NCBI RefSeq assembly: GCF_004011695.2
Contig: NC_082407.1
Location: 2,294,001 to 2,358,000 of the forward strand
DNA length: 64,000 nt
DNA from: Ascochyta rabiei
Taxonomy: Eukaryota > Ascomycota > Dothideomycetes > Pleosporales > Didymellaceae
Reading direction: 5' to 3'
Shown: positions 45,173-58,100 of the stretch, one piece after another
How the letters are laid out: every line of letters begins with the position of its first letter
Numbering within the stretch: position 1 is the first letter of the stretch
The notes under the pieces: generated by a model
Seen by the model: only the letters and a program-made list of their open reading frames with translations
What the model was told of the DNA's origin: nothing
Databases searched by the model: none
Position numbers and translations under genes: made by a program

Positions 45173-46814
45173 CTAGTTGAACGTAATCTCACACTTGTGC
45201 GCCTTTGGCGCGATCAAAAAGAAGTTTTCAAACCCCATACTCTCAGGCATTGTGCTTTCCGCAAGTTTGACACCCTTCAGCTCCCTGAACATAAACGCTG
45301 CTGCGTATCTAAGCTCCATGCGCGCGAGATGAATGCCGATACAGGACCTTGCACCAGCACCGAAAGGGTGGAAGGCGGTCTTCGCAGCAGGGGACAGGGC
45401 TTCAGCTGGGTAGCCTTCTTTCGAGGCGATCCAGCGGTAGGGGTTGAAGCTGACACGCGTTAGTGGAGTACGTTGCGAGCGGTTAAGAAGACTTACTTCA
45501 GGGGATCGCTCCAGATATTGGGATCTCTGTGGAATGTGTAGGCTTGTGTGTCGACGGTTACACCTTGTGGTATGTAAAAATTGAAGAAATTGGTTCCACC
45601 CTGGGGCACCACACGGGGCAGACTGCTAGGTGCTGCTCCGTACAGTCTGAGGGTCTCCTCGATGACAGCGTTGAGTAAAGGAAGGCCGATCAGATCGTTC
45701 TCGGTGAAGCTCTCACCTAGCGCAGCAACCTCTGCTTCCAGGGCCGCTTGAAGCTCAGGATGCTGGAGAACAGCCCATGTAAGATAGGTTAGTGTTACTC
45801 CAGTAGTGTCAGTACCGGCAACGATGACGTTCATGGCTTCGATTTTGACGTCCATATCATCGATGTGGCCTTCACCTTCTTTCTCACAGTCTTCTATGAC
45901 CTTGGCAAAAATGTTCGCTTCACCTTTACGGGACCTTGCCATCTCTGCTGCTCGACCTGCACCTTGGATGATGTACTCATTCGCGTTGAACATCTCTTGC
46001 ACAGCAGGGATGGGTACGAACCTCAAGACACGAAGGAAAGGCATCTCAACCATAATGCCAGCACCCATGGTGAGCTTCTTGAGGACGCGAAGGAACTGGT
46101 TTTGCTGAAGAGGCTGTTAGCATTCATTGTCATACTGCAAGAGACACGACTAACATGACCTGTCTCCAACATGTCAAACGACTCTCCAAAAGCCAGGTGA
46201 GCACTGACGTCGGAGGCAAGCAACATCCACCAGTTGTACACATCCGCAGTACTATTCATTGCATCGCTCTTGATTTTATTGACGGCGAGGAATGCCTTTT
46301 CTCTGACGGTCGATTCCCAGTTCTCGACAAGATAGGTTCTGCTGAACGATCGAGACAAGAGCTTTCTTCTGGGTCCATGTTCGCGAGGATCAAGCATGGT
46401 AAAGACCCCAGCCTTTGGGAAATTGGCTAATCGCAAGTACCAGTCACTCTTCATATACTTGGTGCCAATCTTGTGAATCTCCTTGAAGGCATCAAGATCT
46501 GCAACTCCGACCTCATTAGGTGATAGCCGAACAACGGGGCCATACTTCTTGTGAAGTGCGTCGATGTAGAAGATCCTTTGACCCGTGACAACCGCTCGCT
46601 TCAGTCTGAGATGCGTAAAACGAGTGTACCAAGGACCAGGCAAGTGCCCTGTCGGGCACGTAAGGCCCACATAGAGAAACTGCTAAAGTCAGGTTCATGC
46701 AAGGTTGAGGGGCTCTGCAGAACATACGCGGACTGTGAGGAGCGTGAGGCACAGCACAGTGAAGTGCACAGGATTGAACCCACCAGGGGCGTTTTCGTTA
46801 GTAGATGGCATCAT
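45173..46814 (-). CDS. Cytochrome P450 monooxygenase
   Basis: Four minus-strand exons, 46814-46728, 46682-46155, 46104-45497 and 45449-45173, give 499 aa, a normal P450 length. The N terminus is short and hydrophobic (FTVLCLTLLTVR), followed by the proline hinge HLPGPWYTRF. The I-helix reads AGTDTTGVTLTYL, the K-helix ExxR is EETLRLYG, the aromatic-region motif is FNPYRW and the heme loop is FHPFGAGARSCIG with the axial Cys. Introns of 45, 50 and 47 bp rejoin TGHQNQFLR and DPLNFNPYRW. The enzyme would sit on the ER membrane and use a P450 reductase. The substrate is unknown; no polyketide, peptide or terpene synthase is nearby. Confidence 0.93.
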
Positions 46815-48390
46815 ATTGGCTGTGTCCGCGTGACGTTCAAGGCTAGTGACACTGGATAAGAAGAGCACTGATAGAGTAACAGAGGTAACCGTTGAGCTTC
46901 ATATACATCCGCCATAGCTGTGCGTGTTTGTGACGGTGAATCTGGGGATCCGAGAAACTCATCCATCCAGTCAGCGAGCTCATTTCCTGCTCTCTCTGCA
47001 GTCCGGCCGAAGTGAATGCAAAGCGTTAAGGCAGCATGTAATCCTCTGAATTAAGATATTGCCCAATCGCCGTTGTGAATGCTCCTCCACTATGTCTCAG
47101 CATGGCGTCCCTAGGCATGCGGGCTCGGCAATAACAGCGGGTCTAGCACTTAGTTGCGCGACGATTATCGTGAACTGCAGTTGAGAGCTGAGTTGTGTAG
47201 GGCATAAGCGCCCTACTGTATAGCTGTTCAGGGATAGTACAGCTGGAATGGCGCGCTGATCGGATTTCCCCTCATTCGGTCCGCTAGGTAGCTGTTTGAC
47301 AGAGCTTGGTCGTCATGCTATGTGCAGTTCATCTCCCCGGGTCGCCGTATCAGGAAGAGTGACCGACAGCTTTGGGTGATGTCCCAGCATATCCGGAGTA
47401 CGGCCCCCCCGCAAAGTCCGCAATCCTTTCCGCCAAGCTACGCAAACGACTTGTCTTTGCCTAGTAGGGTAGGATGCCTTGAAAGAGGGTTGCAGCTCGA
47501 GCACGATCGATCGCCTGACATTGCAGGCTGCTGCATTGGTGATGATAATTTGGACACAGGTATGCGTGACATGAGGTGGGTGCGCTAATGAAGGAGCACC
47601 TTAGCTTTGGGTGGACATTGCGATTAGGATTTTCGCTCGAGCTGAACGTCGACACGAAAGGTATCATTGATAAAGAAGGGCGTTGTGGAGATACGATGCG
47701 CTGCATGCTGTGATGCCCGAGTCTGGCCTCACGAGAATGAGAATAGAAGCACCCCCGTCCCAGGTACTGCAGGTACGCACTGGATGGAATCCTCAACACT
47801 GTTAATCTAGGAGGCATGACAGCACGTGATGCCGTTGATGTGCCGATTCGGTAGATCTGCCAACGTTGCCGACCTTGCGCTGAGGGTGTTCTAGTCATTA
47901 CCCTGATTACCTACGCTGCCCACAAGTCGCTGATAGAGGGCATTTTGATAAGTGCTACACTTTGATAAAACATGGTCCGTAAATGCCTCATGATCCGACT
48001 AGGAGTACGTCGTTGCTAGTAGTCCACCGCCTAAATGGCGCTCGGAAGCTAAGAGTGGCACGAAGCCAGTGAAACTGTTGGGATCTCAACTCCTGACGAC
48101 ACATCACTGCAGCAAAACGGAAACAATGCAAAGGAAATCGCAAAAAACAACGGAGGGATTTTCGTCATCGTCTACTATCGTTCGTCGAGAATGGAAGGTG
48201 CAACAGCGAGCAGAAAGAAGTCAAGAGGCTGTCGCTGTCAAAATTCGGAATAAACTCGCATGCCCGGAGTACTCTGCGATCAGCGAAGATTGCTGAGTCA
48301 AACGGCTACCTGCACCCTTTCTTGAACACATATACGTATCTATGGAATATTTGTGTCACCACTCCATCCATTGTTAACGCATCATACAAA
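46815..48390. other. Divergent intergenic region P450/GNAT
   Basis: About 1.6 kb. Open frames of up to about 145 codons occur on the minus strand, with no domain or splice support. It probably contains the two promoters. Confidence 0.5.
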
Positions 48391-49434
48391 ATGGAGGTCT
48401 ACGAGCACCAAACCACGTCATCGATTCTGCAAACAGCCCTGAAGTCTACCCTCCCATGTAGCATCAGTCTAGTCTACCGCATACAGCACACCAACCAGTC
48501 AGAGCATGCACACATATTATCCACAATTTCCCCATTAGCACGCTCAATTCCACAATGCTGGGCAGCAGCATACATCGACCGTTCCACACGGCCCGGAACC
48601 GAACTCTGGCTCTTCGCGCCTGGCGAATCCCCCAACCACTCAAACACAGCGGCCCCAGAATTCTGCTCCCAATGTCGGCTTGCCGTGCTATCACTACTAG
48701 ACTACATGTCCAATCTTCCCCTCCCACCTCTACATCCGGACGAACACGCCAGCCTCGAACTGGCAAAACAGCACGAGAGAGATCATCCTGAGTCTGGACC
48801 AGGCGTCGTCTACGAGCTAGGCCCAGGCACATACATGCGACACCTTCTCTGGCCCGGCGTTGTAACACTAGGAGCATGTCACCACGCGATCGTGCAGATA
48901 TGCCGCGAAGCCGGCATTCTGCGGTCGGAGTTTCCAGGCGTGAATGCTGTGGTGAACAAGTTTCTGTTCAGGATCGAAGATTTACCAGCTGTCAAAGAGT
49001 TGCCAAAGGAGTTGAGGTGGGGTGAGATGAGAGAGCAAGACCTGCCAGTTGTGCAGGCGCGGACAAGTATTCCGCGCGCGACACGCACACTGATGAGCCT
49101 AGAGAGTAGGGGTGTGTTTGAGAAAGTCACAGACAAGGCTGTAGCATGGACGTTTCTGGGGCTCGATGGAAGTCTGACGACGTTGCATACAGAACCGGAG
49201 TGGCGAGGCAAAGGAATCGCAAAGGCTGTCGCGGCGAGCATTATTAGGGAATGTGCACCAGGTTTGGCCGTGGATGATATGGGCAGTGCGTGGTCTCATG
49301 CAGATGTGTATGTGGGGAATACGCAGAGTGAGAGCGTGTGTATAAGTTTGGGCGGCAAGGCGATGTGGGAGCATTATTGGGTGAGGATCGATCTCTCTAA
49401 GGCGGGCGCACTGGCAAAGGAAACATCACAATGA
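48391..49434 (+). CDS. GNAT-family N-acetyltransferase (FR47-like)
   Basis: A single exon of 347 aa starting at the first real ATG (MEVYEHQTTSS); the frame is open slightly further upstream but only through a TTG. The N-terminal ~200 residues are divergent. The acetyl-CoA site lies near residues 250-290: AVAWTFLGLDGSLTTLHTEP, then EWRGKGIAKAVAASII, matching the GNAT motif A (RGKGIA). The later NTQSESVCISLGGKAMWEHY resembles motif B of FR47/glycine-N-acyltransferase-like members. The acceptor substrate is unknown. Confidence 0.85.
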   Translation: MEVYEHQTTSSILQTALKSTLPCSISLVYRIQHTNQSEHAHILSTISPLARSIPQCWAAAYIDRSTRPGTELWLFAPGESPNHSNTAAPEFCSQCRLAVLSLLDYMSNLPLPPLHPDEHASLELAKQHERDHPESGPGVVYELGPGTYMRHLLWPGVVTLGACHHAIVQICREAGILRSEFPGVNAVVNKFLFRIEDLPAVKELPKELRWGEMREQDLPVVQARTSIPRATRTLMSLESRGVFEKVTDKAVAWTFLGLDGSLTTLHTEPEWRGKGIAKAVAASIIRECAPGLAVDDMGSAWSHADVYVGNTQSESVCISLGGKAMWEHYWVRIDLSKAGALAKETSQ

Positions 49435-49811
49435 TCACACTTGCAAAAGTAGAAGACAGTTGGAGAAACTTGGGTATCTGATTATAGTCAGCCTCGTGCT
49501 CTTCAAAGGGTAAAATTCGAGACAGGTTGAGTATGAAGTGCTCAGGAAAAAATTAGAGTTGTGTTGCGATTGGATCCTCATAGAGATCAGGGTTAAAAAA
49601 TTATCATCATCGCGGTGTGGTAAAGAAGAAAGTGGGTTGGCTTACCATTTGCTGAGTGAGTGCTGTTGCTCGAACAAGCATCACGTCCAGTCAGTTGATC
49701 GGATTTGTTCATCTTATCGGATTGTCGTTGGCTCTTTATCATCAAAACGTGACTCGGCAGGCCATGGCCATGCCGGCTGGTCCTAGACAAAGTCGCTTCG
49801 AACGCACATAC
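49435..49811. other. Convergent intergenic region
   Basis: 3' UTRs of the GNAT gene (+) and ribosomal P0 (-). Nothing else recognised. Confidence 0.5.
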
Positions 49812-50814
49812 TTAGTCGAAGAGACCGAAGCCCATGTCGTCATCCTCGGACTCCTCCTTCTCCTCCTCCTTAGCGGCAGCAGGGGCAGCTTCACCAGCAC
49901 CACCGGCAGCAGGGGCGGAGCCAGCAGCGGGGCCGGAAGAGGCGTACTTATCGGGGTTGGCGATGCGGTCCTTGAGCTCAGCAATCTCCTCCCACTCGTA
50001 GCTGGTCTCAATGGCGACAGAGAGGACCTTCTTGTAGGAGTTGACGACGGAGTGCATGACGGAGGGCAGGGTGGGGAAGTTGGCTGCCAGCGAGATGGAG
50101 GCAATGGTAGCAATAGCGCTGGAGAAAGCCTTCAGGAGCTGGGACTCCTCGATGTCGAGAACGGAAGGCGCAAATGTGTTACCGTTATCGTAGATCTGGT
50201 GGATACCCATACCGTAGGTGAAGGGAGAGATGTTCAACATGTTGAGCAGGGTAGCCTCGGAGGCACCGACCTTGCTACCGGCCTCAACGAGCTTGAGGTC
50301 GGTGGTGATTTCGATGGTACCACGGGCAATCTTGGTGGGGACACCAAGAGCCTGGAAGAAAGAGGTCTTACCAGGCTCCATACCAGTGTTACCAGCGGGG
50401 ACATAGACATCACCGGGGGCGACGGCACCGGCACGAGCAGGGGCAGCGACACGGTTGGCGAGGATCTTGTCGCGGATATCCTTCAGCTCACCGTTGGTGA
50501 AGACGAAACCGACGTTGCCTATTGAATTGTCAAAGACATGCGCATGAGATGCGCGTGGAGCAAAACATACCCTTGACGTGGGGGAGGAGACGCTCGTACT
50601 CGGGAGAGTCGCTGATGAGACCCTTGAGCGCACGGCGAACCATGGTGTTCTTGCCCATCAGGACAACACCCTCACCGCGGAGGGACTGACGGATCTCGTG
50701 CATCTGCTGCGACGAGACATTGTCGACAGTGACGATGAAGATAGAGGAGTACTCCTTGAGGAGAGCCTCAAGCTTCTCGAAGTAGATGGCCTTGGTTTCT
50801 TTCTTGCCCCCCAT
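49812..50814 (-). CDS. RPP0: 60S acidic ribosomal protein P0 (uL10)
   Basis: Two minus-strand exons, 50814-50571 and 50518-49812, give 316 aa. [20 protein letters not shown] opens the rRNA-binding domain, with [20 protein letters not shown] and [11 protein letters not shown] typical of uL10. The 52-bp intron joins LPHVKG to [11 protein letters not shown]. The C terminus has the Ala/Gly hinge and the shared P-protein tail [14 protein letters not shown], which recruits elongation factors. P0 anchors two P1/P2 dimers on the large subunit to form the stalk. The codon usage is strongly C/G-ending, as expected for a highly expressed gene. Confidence 0.97.
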
Positions 50815-51023
50815 TGTGTTCGTTGTGACGCAAAGGGATGTTTAAGGTCTTAGTTTTGGTGTGGTGGTGTTGATGGTTTGGACAGCTCGAAGCTCGGCGA
50901 AAGGAAAATTGACTGTGGGTGGCCTGTGCGTGAGATGAAGCGCTAGCCGTATGAGGCGAGGCGGCTCCATATGAAAAGCAGTGACTTCTTGGTGCTTTTT
51001 GGTAACGAACATAAACTGGAAAG

Positions 51024-52649
51024 ATGTCCTTTCCCTACCAGTGCCTTATCGCTCGCGAGTCAACTGAAACAGGGCCGGGAGGGTGGACACTTTTCGGTGC
51101 ATGTGGCTCGACGCTTGTTGCACAGTCTAGCAGTGGAGGTACCTCGACTTGGTCGAAGCCAGACGATCCTACAATCGTGAGTAGTATATGTTCTGTTTCA
51201 TGGCTGCAGTATACTGTGGACAATTTGCAGGGAGTACGAAACTAAACTAGTGCAACAGGCACCTCAGCCAGACGAAGAAACAGATGGACCACCAGAGAAG
51301 AAAGTCAAGCTGTCCGAACCACCAAAACAGCGAAAGGCCAACTTCTCCAACTTGATCGTCTCTCACGATGGGAAGTACGTGGTTGGCGTCACCGGCGAGG
51401 ACAAGTGCATCCGAGTTTTCGAGACCGACATCCGGAACCAACTACGGCAACTCAGCGAGAGGTACGAAGCTCGAGACATGTCCACACCGACGCTGACGTT
51501 GTTAGATGCATGACAAGAAGGCCTTGCTCAATAACTCTGACATCAGATGACTCAACAATCCTGTGCGCCGACAAATTTGGAGATGTATACTCCCTACCTC
51601 TGCTTCCATCGCCAGACTATCAGGTACCTGAAGCTCCAGCACCGGAACCGACTGAAGAAGCAGAGTGGGTTCCGTCCGCGACTGTGCTTACAGTCCACTC
51701 TGGGAGGAACCGAAAGACTCTAGAAGATCAACTCAAGCAGAAGAAGAAAGGTCCGGCGCCTCCCAAAGACGTTATGACCTTTGAACATCGGCTTCTTTTG
51801 GGTCACGTCTCAATGCTCACGGATATTGTCAACGTCAAGGTAGACACCCGCAGCTACATCATCACAGCTGACCGAGATGAGCACATCCGCATCAGTCGGG
51901 GATTACCGCAAGCTCACATCATCGAAGGCTTCTGCTTTGGCCACGAGGCGTTCATCAACAAATTGTGCCTCACCCAGTCGGATCGTCTTGTGTCTGGCGG
52001 CGGAGACGCAGAGCTGTACGTGTGGGATTGGCAGAACTTCAAACTTCTTGAAAAATTGCCTATTTTGGATGTTGTGGCGAGCCACCTCAAAGGCCGTTCT
52101 GACCTCGCAATTGGAGATGTTTCCAAGGTCGCCGTATCTGGTATCTGGAGTGTGCCAGGCCAGGATGAGATCCTTGTTGCATGTGAGGGTGTTCCGGCTT
52201 TGTTCTCGTTCATGATTGGTGCGTCAGCGAGTTCTGGCAAGGCGATAACACTCAAGGGCAACGCGCTCGACATTGCTTTCCTGCCGACAACTCAAGCATC
52301 GTCAACGCTCGTGGTCTCCATCGATCACGTGTACAAGTCAGGCTCCACCAAGGAGGTCCGTGAAGACAGGGTAAGACGCTTAACGAGTCTTGATTGCGTC
52401 GCTCGTACTAACAGTTTGCAGGATGTGTCTCGTTTACATTGCTTCTCTACTCAAGGGAACGGCGACTGGCAGGAGGACTCTCACACATTGGAAGCATTGA
52501 GGTCTTTCCATGACCAGGTGTTCGACGTCGAGGTGGGCGCAAGTGGCGGCGATTTTAGCTCGGGTCTGGGGTCGGCGGATGATAAAGCACTGCGAGACAT
52601 GCTCTACAATGTGGAGAATCTTAGAAAGCGTCCAGGCGCGGAGGACTAG
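51024..52649 (+). CDS. TRM82: Trm82, WD40 subunit of tRNA m7G46 methyltransferase
   Basis: Four exons, 51024-51176, 51235-51461, 51506-52370 and 52422-52649, give 490 aa. The blades read NLIVSHDGKYVVGVTGEDKC, CSITLTSDDSTILCADKFGD, LLLGHVSMLTDIVNV, YIITADRDEHIRISR and FCFGHEAFINKLCL, a pattern characteristic of Trm82. A charged insert (PPEKKVKLSEPPKQRK) precedes the second blade. Trm82 does not catalyse; it stabilises Trm8, and the pair methylates G46 of many tRNAs. The first intron's acceptor (CAGGGAG) is inferred from frame and is the least certain splice site. Confidence 0.92.
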
Positions 52650-53562
52650 GTACTCCACTAGCACGATGCTGCTGCAAATGACAAAGCCGTCTGTCTGTTT
52701 ACAAGGACTAAAAGCTTTACCGTGTATGTGCAGTCGTGGGAATTGATGTGTGGCATGTGACGTGTGAGGCTGGCCAAGTTCCCCTGCGTATCGTTGTAAT
52801 CAGATGCAAATGGCAGCAGGGCCGCAGGACGCCGATATGCAACCGATGCAACTGCAAGGGGAGGCAGCACTGACCGAAGCCCATGAGTCGGTCATCCCGG
52901 ACGCTTCGATGCGATTATGTCAGTTTCGTAACGAGAAGCCTGTGACCTGTCGCAGAGTGGGTAGGCTGGGAGTCTAGTACTTTGCGATTTCTAAGAGACC
53001 GGGATTGGCGTCGATGGCGTATTGTGAGCACCCGCATTTTTCTCAGGGCCTTCCCTCAAAGTCGCAACAACAACAACACCATCACTTTGACACTTGCAGC
53101 AGTACTGTCCAGGTAAGTGTGTTTGTTGAAAATTCGCGACATACGCAGTCCATACGGCGCATTGCTAACACTGCGAGCGTTACGACATCTTCACGAACAA
53201 CCCCTCCCCTCCGCAACTCGGCTCGCCGTCCTACCTCGCCCACGCTACACGGAACCCTCGAAGCTTTGGCATCGCCGTGAACGTGCAGCTACTAAAGCCC
53301 TCTTTACCACCAAGAGTCTTCCAGCGCCACTCGGTCCCTCTTCTTGAGCCACCTTTTGCGCCAGCATCCACATCCCACTTTCGCGACCCACTTGCACGAT
53401 TGACACGCGACAGCCGCGCACGCCGCCAAACTGTTTGCCTCAATCTTCCGCCGGGCGACTCCACGAACACTATCTTTATTCTCCGTACCCGTAGCCGCTG
53501 CTGCTTCGCACAACACACGCACTTCTCCTGTTGCGGGCCTTTCCAAGGTAGATTCAAGAAAA
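52650..53562. other. Intergenic region and long leader of TRR1
   Basis: About 0.9 kb between Trm82 (+) and Trr1 (+). A GTAAGT donor at 53112, a GCTAAC branch-like sequence near 53162 and nearby AG dinucleotides suggest a 5' UTR intron. An ATG frame at 53014 runs into that donor. Confidence 0.5.
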
Positions 53563-54828
<1,266 letters not shown>

Positions 54829-55283
54829 AGCATTTTTTTCTTCAATAAGACGGACCACAACCTTGGTCTATATTGCGGCATTGGGAAGGTACATTGCATT
54901 TGTGATTTAGCTTCTGACGATGAAATCTTTAAGCGTATTCTGGGTGGCTAGAGCCCGTGCTTGGATGGCTCGCCACTTGACATAGACTTGGTTAGATATG
55001 GAAGATGTGCAAATGGAAAGCTTGATAGATTTAATTTGGTTCGCTTGCCAAGCAAAGGATATCTTTCGTTGCATGGCATGTCGATGCTACGGTCCAGGGT
55101 CGCGTAAATCGAGTTTGTGAAAGTTCGATTACGCGTGGAAGTGGCACAAGTTAGCCCATACGATCATAAGAATGTGCATGATAGCAGTTTTAAGGAACTG
55201 CAGCACACTCCTGGTTGGTGTCGTGTGTCCGTAGTTGGTCCTTGAGGCGGATGATGGTTGAGGTATGCTGCTCCTGCCGAGCA
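54829..55283. other. Convergent intergenic region
   Basis: 3' UTRs of Trr1 (+) and the small helical gene (-). Nothing else recognised. Confidence 0.5.
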
Positions 55284-56043
55284 TCAACCACATAGATCAG
55301 GGGCCTTGAGAAGATTGAGCGCACTCTCAAAAGCTCTCACTACATTGATGTCTGAACTTGTTAGTACAAGAAGCTGGTGTCCAGGGCAAAAGTGACCTTA
55401 CAGTGGTTTCTCTTGTCCTCAAGCTTCTGCTCTTCGTTCTGAACAAACTTTGTCCGTGTTTGCAGCCTTGTATTTTGTCAGTAATGGGAAGGAACAAAGG
55501 ATAGTCAGATCACCCTTACCGCTGGAATGTCCGGTTGGTCTCATGAGCATGGCCAGATTCAGCCCAGACGCGGAAGAACTACGCTCACAATCAGTCACGC
55601 ATTGAACAACCGTACGATAAAAAGCACAGCACCTTCATCAAATTTGACCATTCTTCCATCAGTGCAGCTTCTTCCTGGCTGCAACCGTCGATAGCAGCGT
55701 GATACCGCTCATGCAAACCGTTCCAATCAAAGCCGGCAATCTGCATGGCAGGGTCGGTGTCTTCGATTTCAGAGGACTCGGGCTCTACCTCAATGTCCGA
55801 GTGCTCTTCTGAGTCGTCATGGATACGTTGCGCCGAAGCTGGACGCTCTGTATCGTCAGAGGCTATCCGGTTGTGCTGTGGCTGTTTGGGTGTCTGCTGT
55901 CCATCTTGGGGCGCGGCAGTCTCAGACTTGGGCGCGGTAATGCCGTCCATTTCGAGCGATGAGAGGTGCGTGGGTGAAGGTGCTGAAGAGCGAAGAGGGT
56001 GCGTGGCTTCGCGGGAGAGAGACGACTGGTTCTCATTACCCAT
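55284..56043 (-). CDS. Small helical protein of unknown function
   Basis: Four minus-strand exons, 56043-55633, 55578-55520, 55466-55402 and 55351-55284, give 200 aa. The first ~95 residues are polar and Ser/Pro/Glu-rich, probably disordered. From GFDWNGLHERYHAAIDGCSQ onward it is helical, and the small exons continue the pattern: FFRVWAESGHAHETNRTFQR, LQTRTKFVQNEEQKLEDKRN and INVVRAFESALNLLKAP. Each of three introns (50-54 bp) restores one helix, which supports the model despite the tiny exons of 59, 65 and 68 nt. I do not recognise the family. It is divergent from ATG14 (461 bp apart). Confidence 0.75.
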
Positions 56044-56504
56044 TCGTGATGCTGCTCGATACGGTCAGTGCTGTGGGTGAGTAAACGATCAAGAACAGCA
56101 CACAGCCTCTCCGGCGGATCAGAGAATGCTGCACTGGCTATTGTATTGTCAAGACGATCCGTATGTTGCTATTGTGGTTGCTGTTGTCACCTGCAAACAA
56201 CGCCATCCGCTTTCGGCCAGCACAGCATGACGTGCGGGAGGGCGTCTGACTCGCGCGCGCGCTTCGCGCCTCTACTGCCTCCGTTACACTGCGATCTTCT
56301 GACCGCCAGAACTATCTTCTTCCTTCTACCTCCCTTTACCTCTACCCACTGCTATTATCTCGTAGCCTGCCCTGTGAAAGCACTTGTTAGCTGCCCAAAT
56401 CCATGGGTTCGTAATCCTGCATCCACCCATCATGGTCCCGCGGTACCCTTCTCGGCCACCACTCCACGGACCTCAGGGAGGCGAGATCACCTAACACCAC
56501 CGAC
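56044..56504. other. Divergent promoter region
   Basis: Shared between the helical unknown (-) and ATG14 (+). The ATG14 side has CT-rich tracts (about 56315-56350). No defined element recognised. Confidence 0.5.
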
Positions 56505-58100
56505 ATGGAGTGCGACATCTGTGGAAAGGCCGGCGACCAGGGCCATCCGCTGCACTGCATCACCTGCGCCCGCTCATACCTCGAACAGCCCCGCATCGAA
56601 CTCGCAAAGACGCTTATCGACAAGGATGGAGTTGAGAGACATGTCAAGGCCGTCATACAAGGATCAGGAGATAGATCGAGCGTCTCTTTGTCTGATTCAA
56701 AGGGGGGATTCTTGGTCGACCGTCAGCTGTGCACCGACAACTTGAACTGGCAGCGCACCAGGACGGAGACGATCGAGATCGAGGAGAGGATGACACTCAT
56801 CACAGAGCAGGTGCGCCGTCTTCGAGGGCAGATGGAGACTGCGAGGGAGGAGCTGGAAGCCAAGCGAGCCGCGAACGCGCAACGCAAGTCAGACCTGTCC
56901 TCTGCTACGTATGGCATCGACTCTCGGCGTGCCAACGAGCTGGACAAGGTGCAGCAGATGGTGAAGAAGATGGACTACAAGTCTGACAAGGCGCATTACG
57001 ATACTATAGAGCAGCGAAGGCAACTGTGTACCACTTCTGCTAAGCTAGCAGGGCTTAAGATGAGCAAGAGGCGGAACAAGGATGGAAGTATCAAGGAGGT
57101 CTTCAATATCGGACCGGGGACGAAGTTGCGCATCTGGGAGTTTCATGACCTCAACGACGCACCTCCCGACTATCTTTCCGCCTCTCTGGCCGCTGTGGCC
57201 CAGCTTCTCGTACGCGTTGCTGCGTACTTAGGCATCCGTCTGCCTGCTGAGATCACCCTACCTCATAACAACTACCCCCAGCCGACGATATTCAGCATTG
57301 CTTCTTCGTACCAGGGCAAGAAAGTACCGTTCCCTGGGACTACTCTGTCCGACTCTTCGAGCAACAGTCCAGAGGCCTCTCGCACCCTCGACCCGCGCAC
57401 CCCTCTTCCAAAGCCTCGTACCTTGTTCGTCGACCGACCCCTTGCTCACCTGTCTGCCGAAGATCCTCCTGCTTACACGTCCTTCATTGAGGGCGTGTCT
57501 TTGCTTGCCTACAATGTTGCATGGCTCTGTCGCACGCAAGGCATGAAGGAAAGTTTCAAGGAATGGGAAGACGTTGGACACATGGGACGCAATCTCTACC
57601 GACTTCTGATCTTGCAGGAAACGTACATTGCTCGACGCCCAGAAAATCCGCTTGACAAAGATATGAGCGCTGTCAAGTCTTCCGCGTCGCCTTTGCGCAG
57701 AGCGCCAGTAGGCTTCGGACAGCTGTCGCATGCCACGTCGCACTCGTCTATGAACATGGCAGAAAATGCACAGTATCTGAGCGGATGGAGCCTGACGCCC
57801 ACCAAAGTGCTCGATGAGCTGAAGGCGTTCTTGTTAGCCGAGCAACAGGCGCAGGAGTGGGATGTGCTCAATCAGAAGGAGTGGGCAGACATGGAGAACC
57901 TCATTGCCGAAGACCCAATTATGGTGGGTGAGAAGCGACGCAATTTGGGACTAGACAATGGACGCAGCCACAGCACTTGCATCACCACGAGCGGGACGCA
58001 GAAAGACGATATATCTGCGGGTGGACTCCCCGAGCGCAAGAAAGGAACGAGTGGGTGGACGAAGGTCAAGAGCCGAAGTGAGGATGTTGTGAAGAGGTGA
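56505..58100 (+). CDS. ATG14: Atg14-like subunit of the autophagy PI3-kinase complex
   Basis: A single exon of 531 aa. The N terminus has two CxxC pairs (C3/C6, C18/C21) in MECDICGKAG and HCITCAR, as in Atg14/Barkor. A long coiled coil follows near residues 85-190 (IEIEERMTLITEQVRRLRGQ; ELEAKRAANAQRKSD). The C-terminal BARA-like/UVRAG-Atg14 region contains YLGIRLPAEITLPHNNYPQP and FIEGVSLLAYNVAWLCRTQG. Atg14 directs the Vps34-Vps15-Atg6 complex to the pre-autophagosomal structure. Vps38/UVRAG has a related fold; the CxxC start and length favour Atg14. The last ~60 residues are poorly ordered. Confidence 0.87.
   Translation: MECDICGKAGDQGHPLHCITCARSYLEQPRIELAKTLIDKDGVERHVKAVIQGSGDRSSVSLSDSKGGFLVDRQLCTDNLNWQRTRTETIEIEERMTLITEQVRRLRGQMETAREELEAKRAANAQRKSDLSSATYGIDSRRANELDKVQQMVKKMDYKSDKAHYDTIEQRRQLCTTSAKLAGLKMSKRRNKDGSIKEVFNIGPGTKLRIWEFHDLNDAPPDYLSASLAAVAQLLVRVAAYLGIRLPAEITLPHNNYPQPTIFSIASSYQGKKVPFPGTTLSDSSSNSPEASRTLDPRTPLPKPRTLFVDRPLAHLSAEDPPAYTSFIEGVSLLAYNVAWLCRTQGMKESFKEWEDVGHMGRNLYRLLILQETYIARRPENPLDKDMSAVKSSASPLRRAPVGFGQLSHATSHSSMNMAENAQYLSGWSLTPTKVLDELKAFLLAEQQAQEWDVLNQKEWADMENLIAEDPIMVGEKRRNLGLDNGRSHSTCITTSGTQKDDISAGGLPERKKGTSGWTKVKSRSEDVVKR

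Noticed and set aside
45173..49434. P450 and GNAT genes considered as a secondary-metabolite cluster
   Set aside because: No backbone synthase, transporter or pathway regulator lies nearby; the flanking genes are housekeeping.
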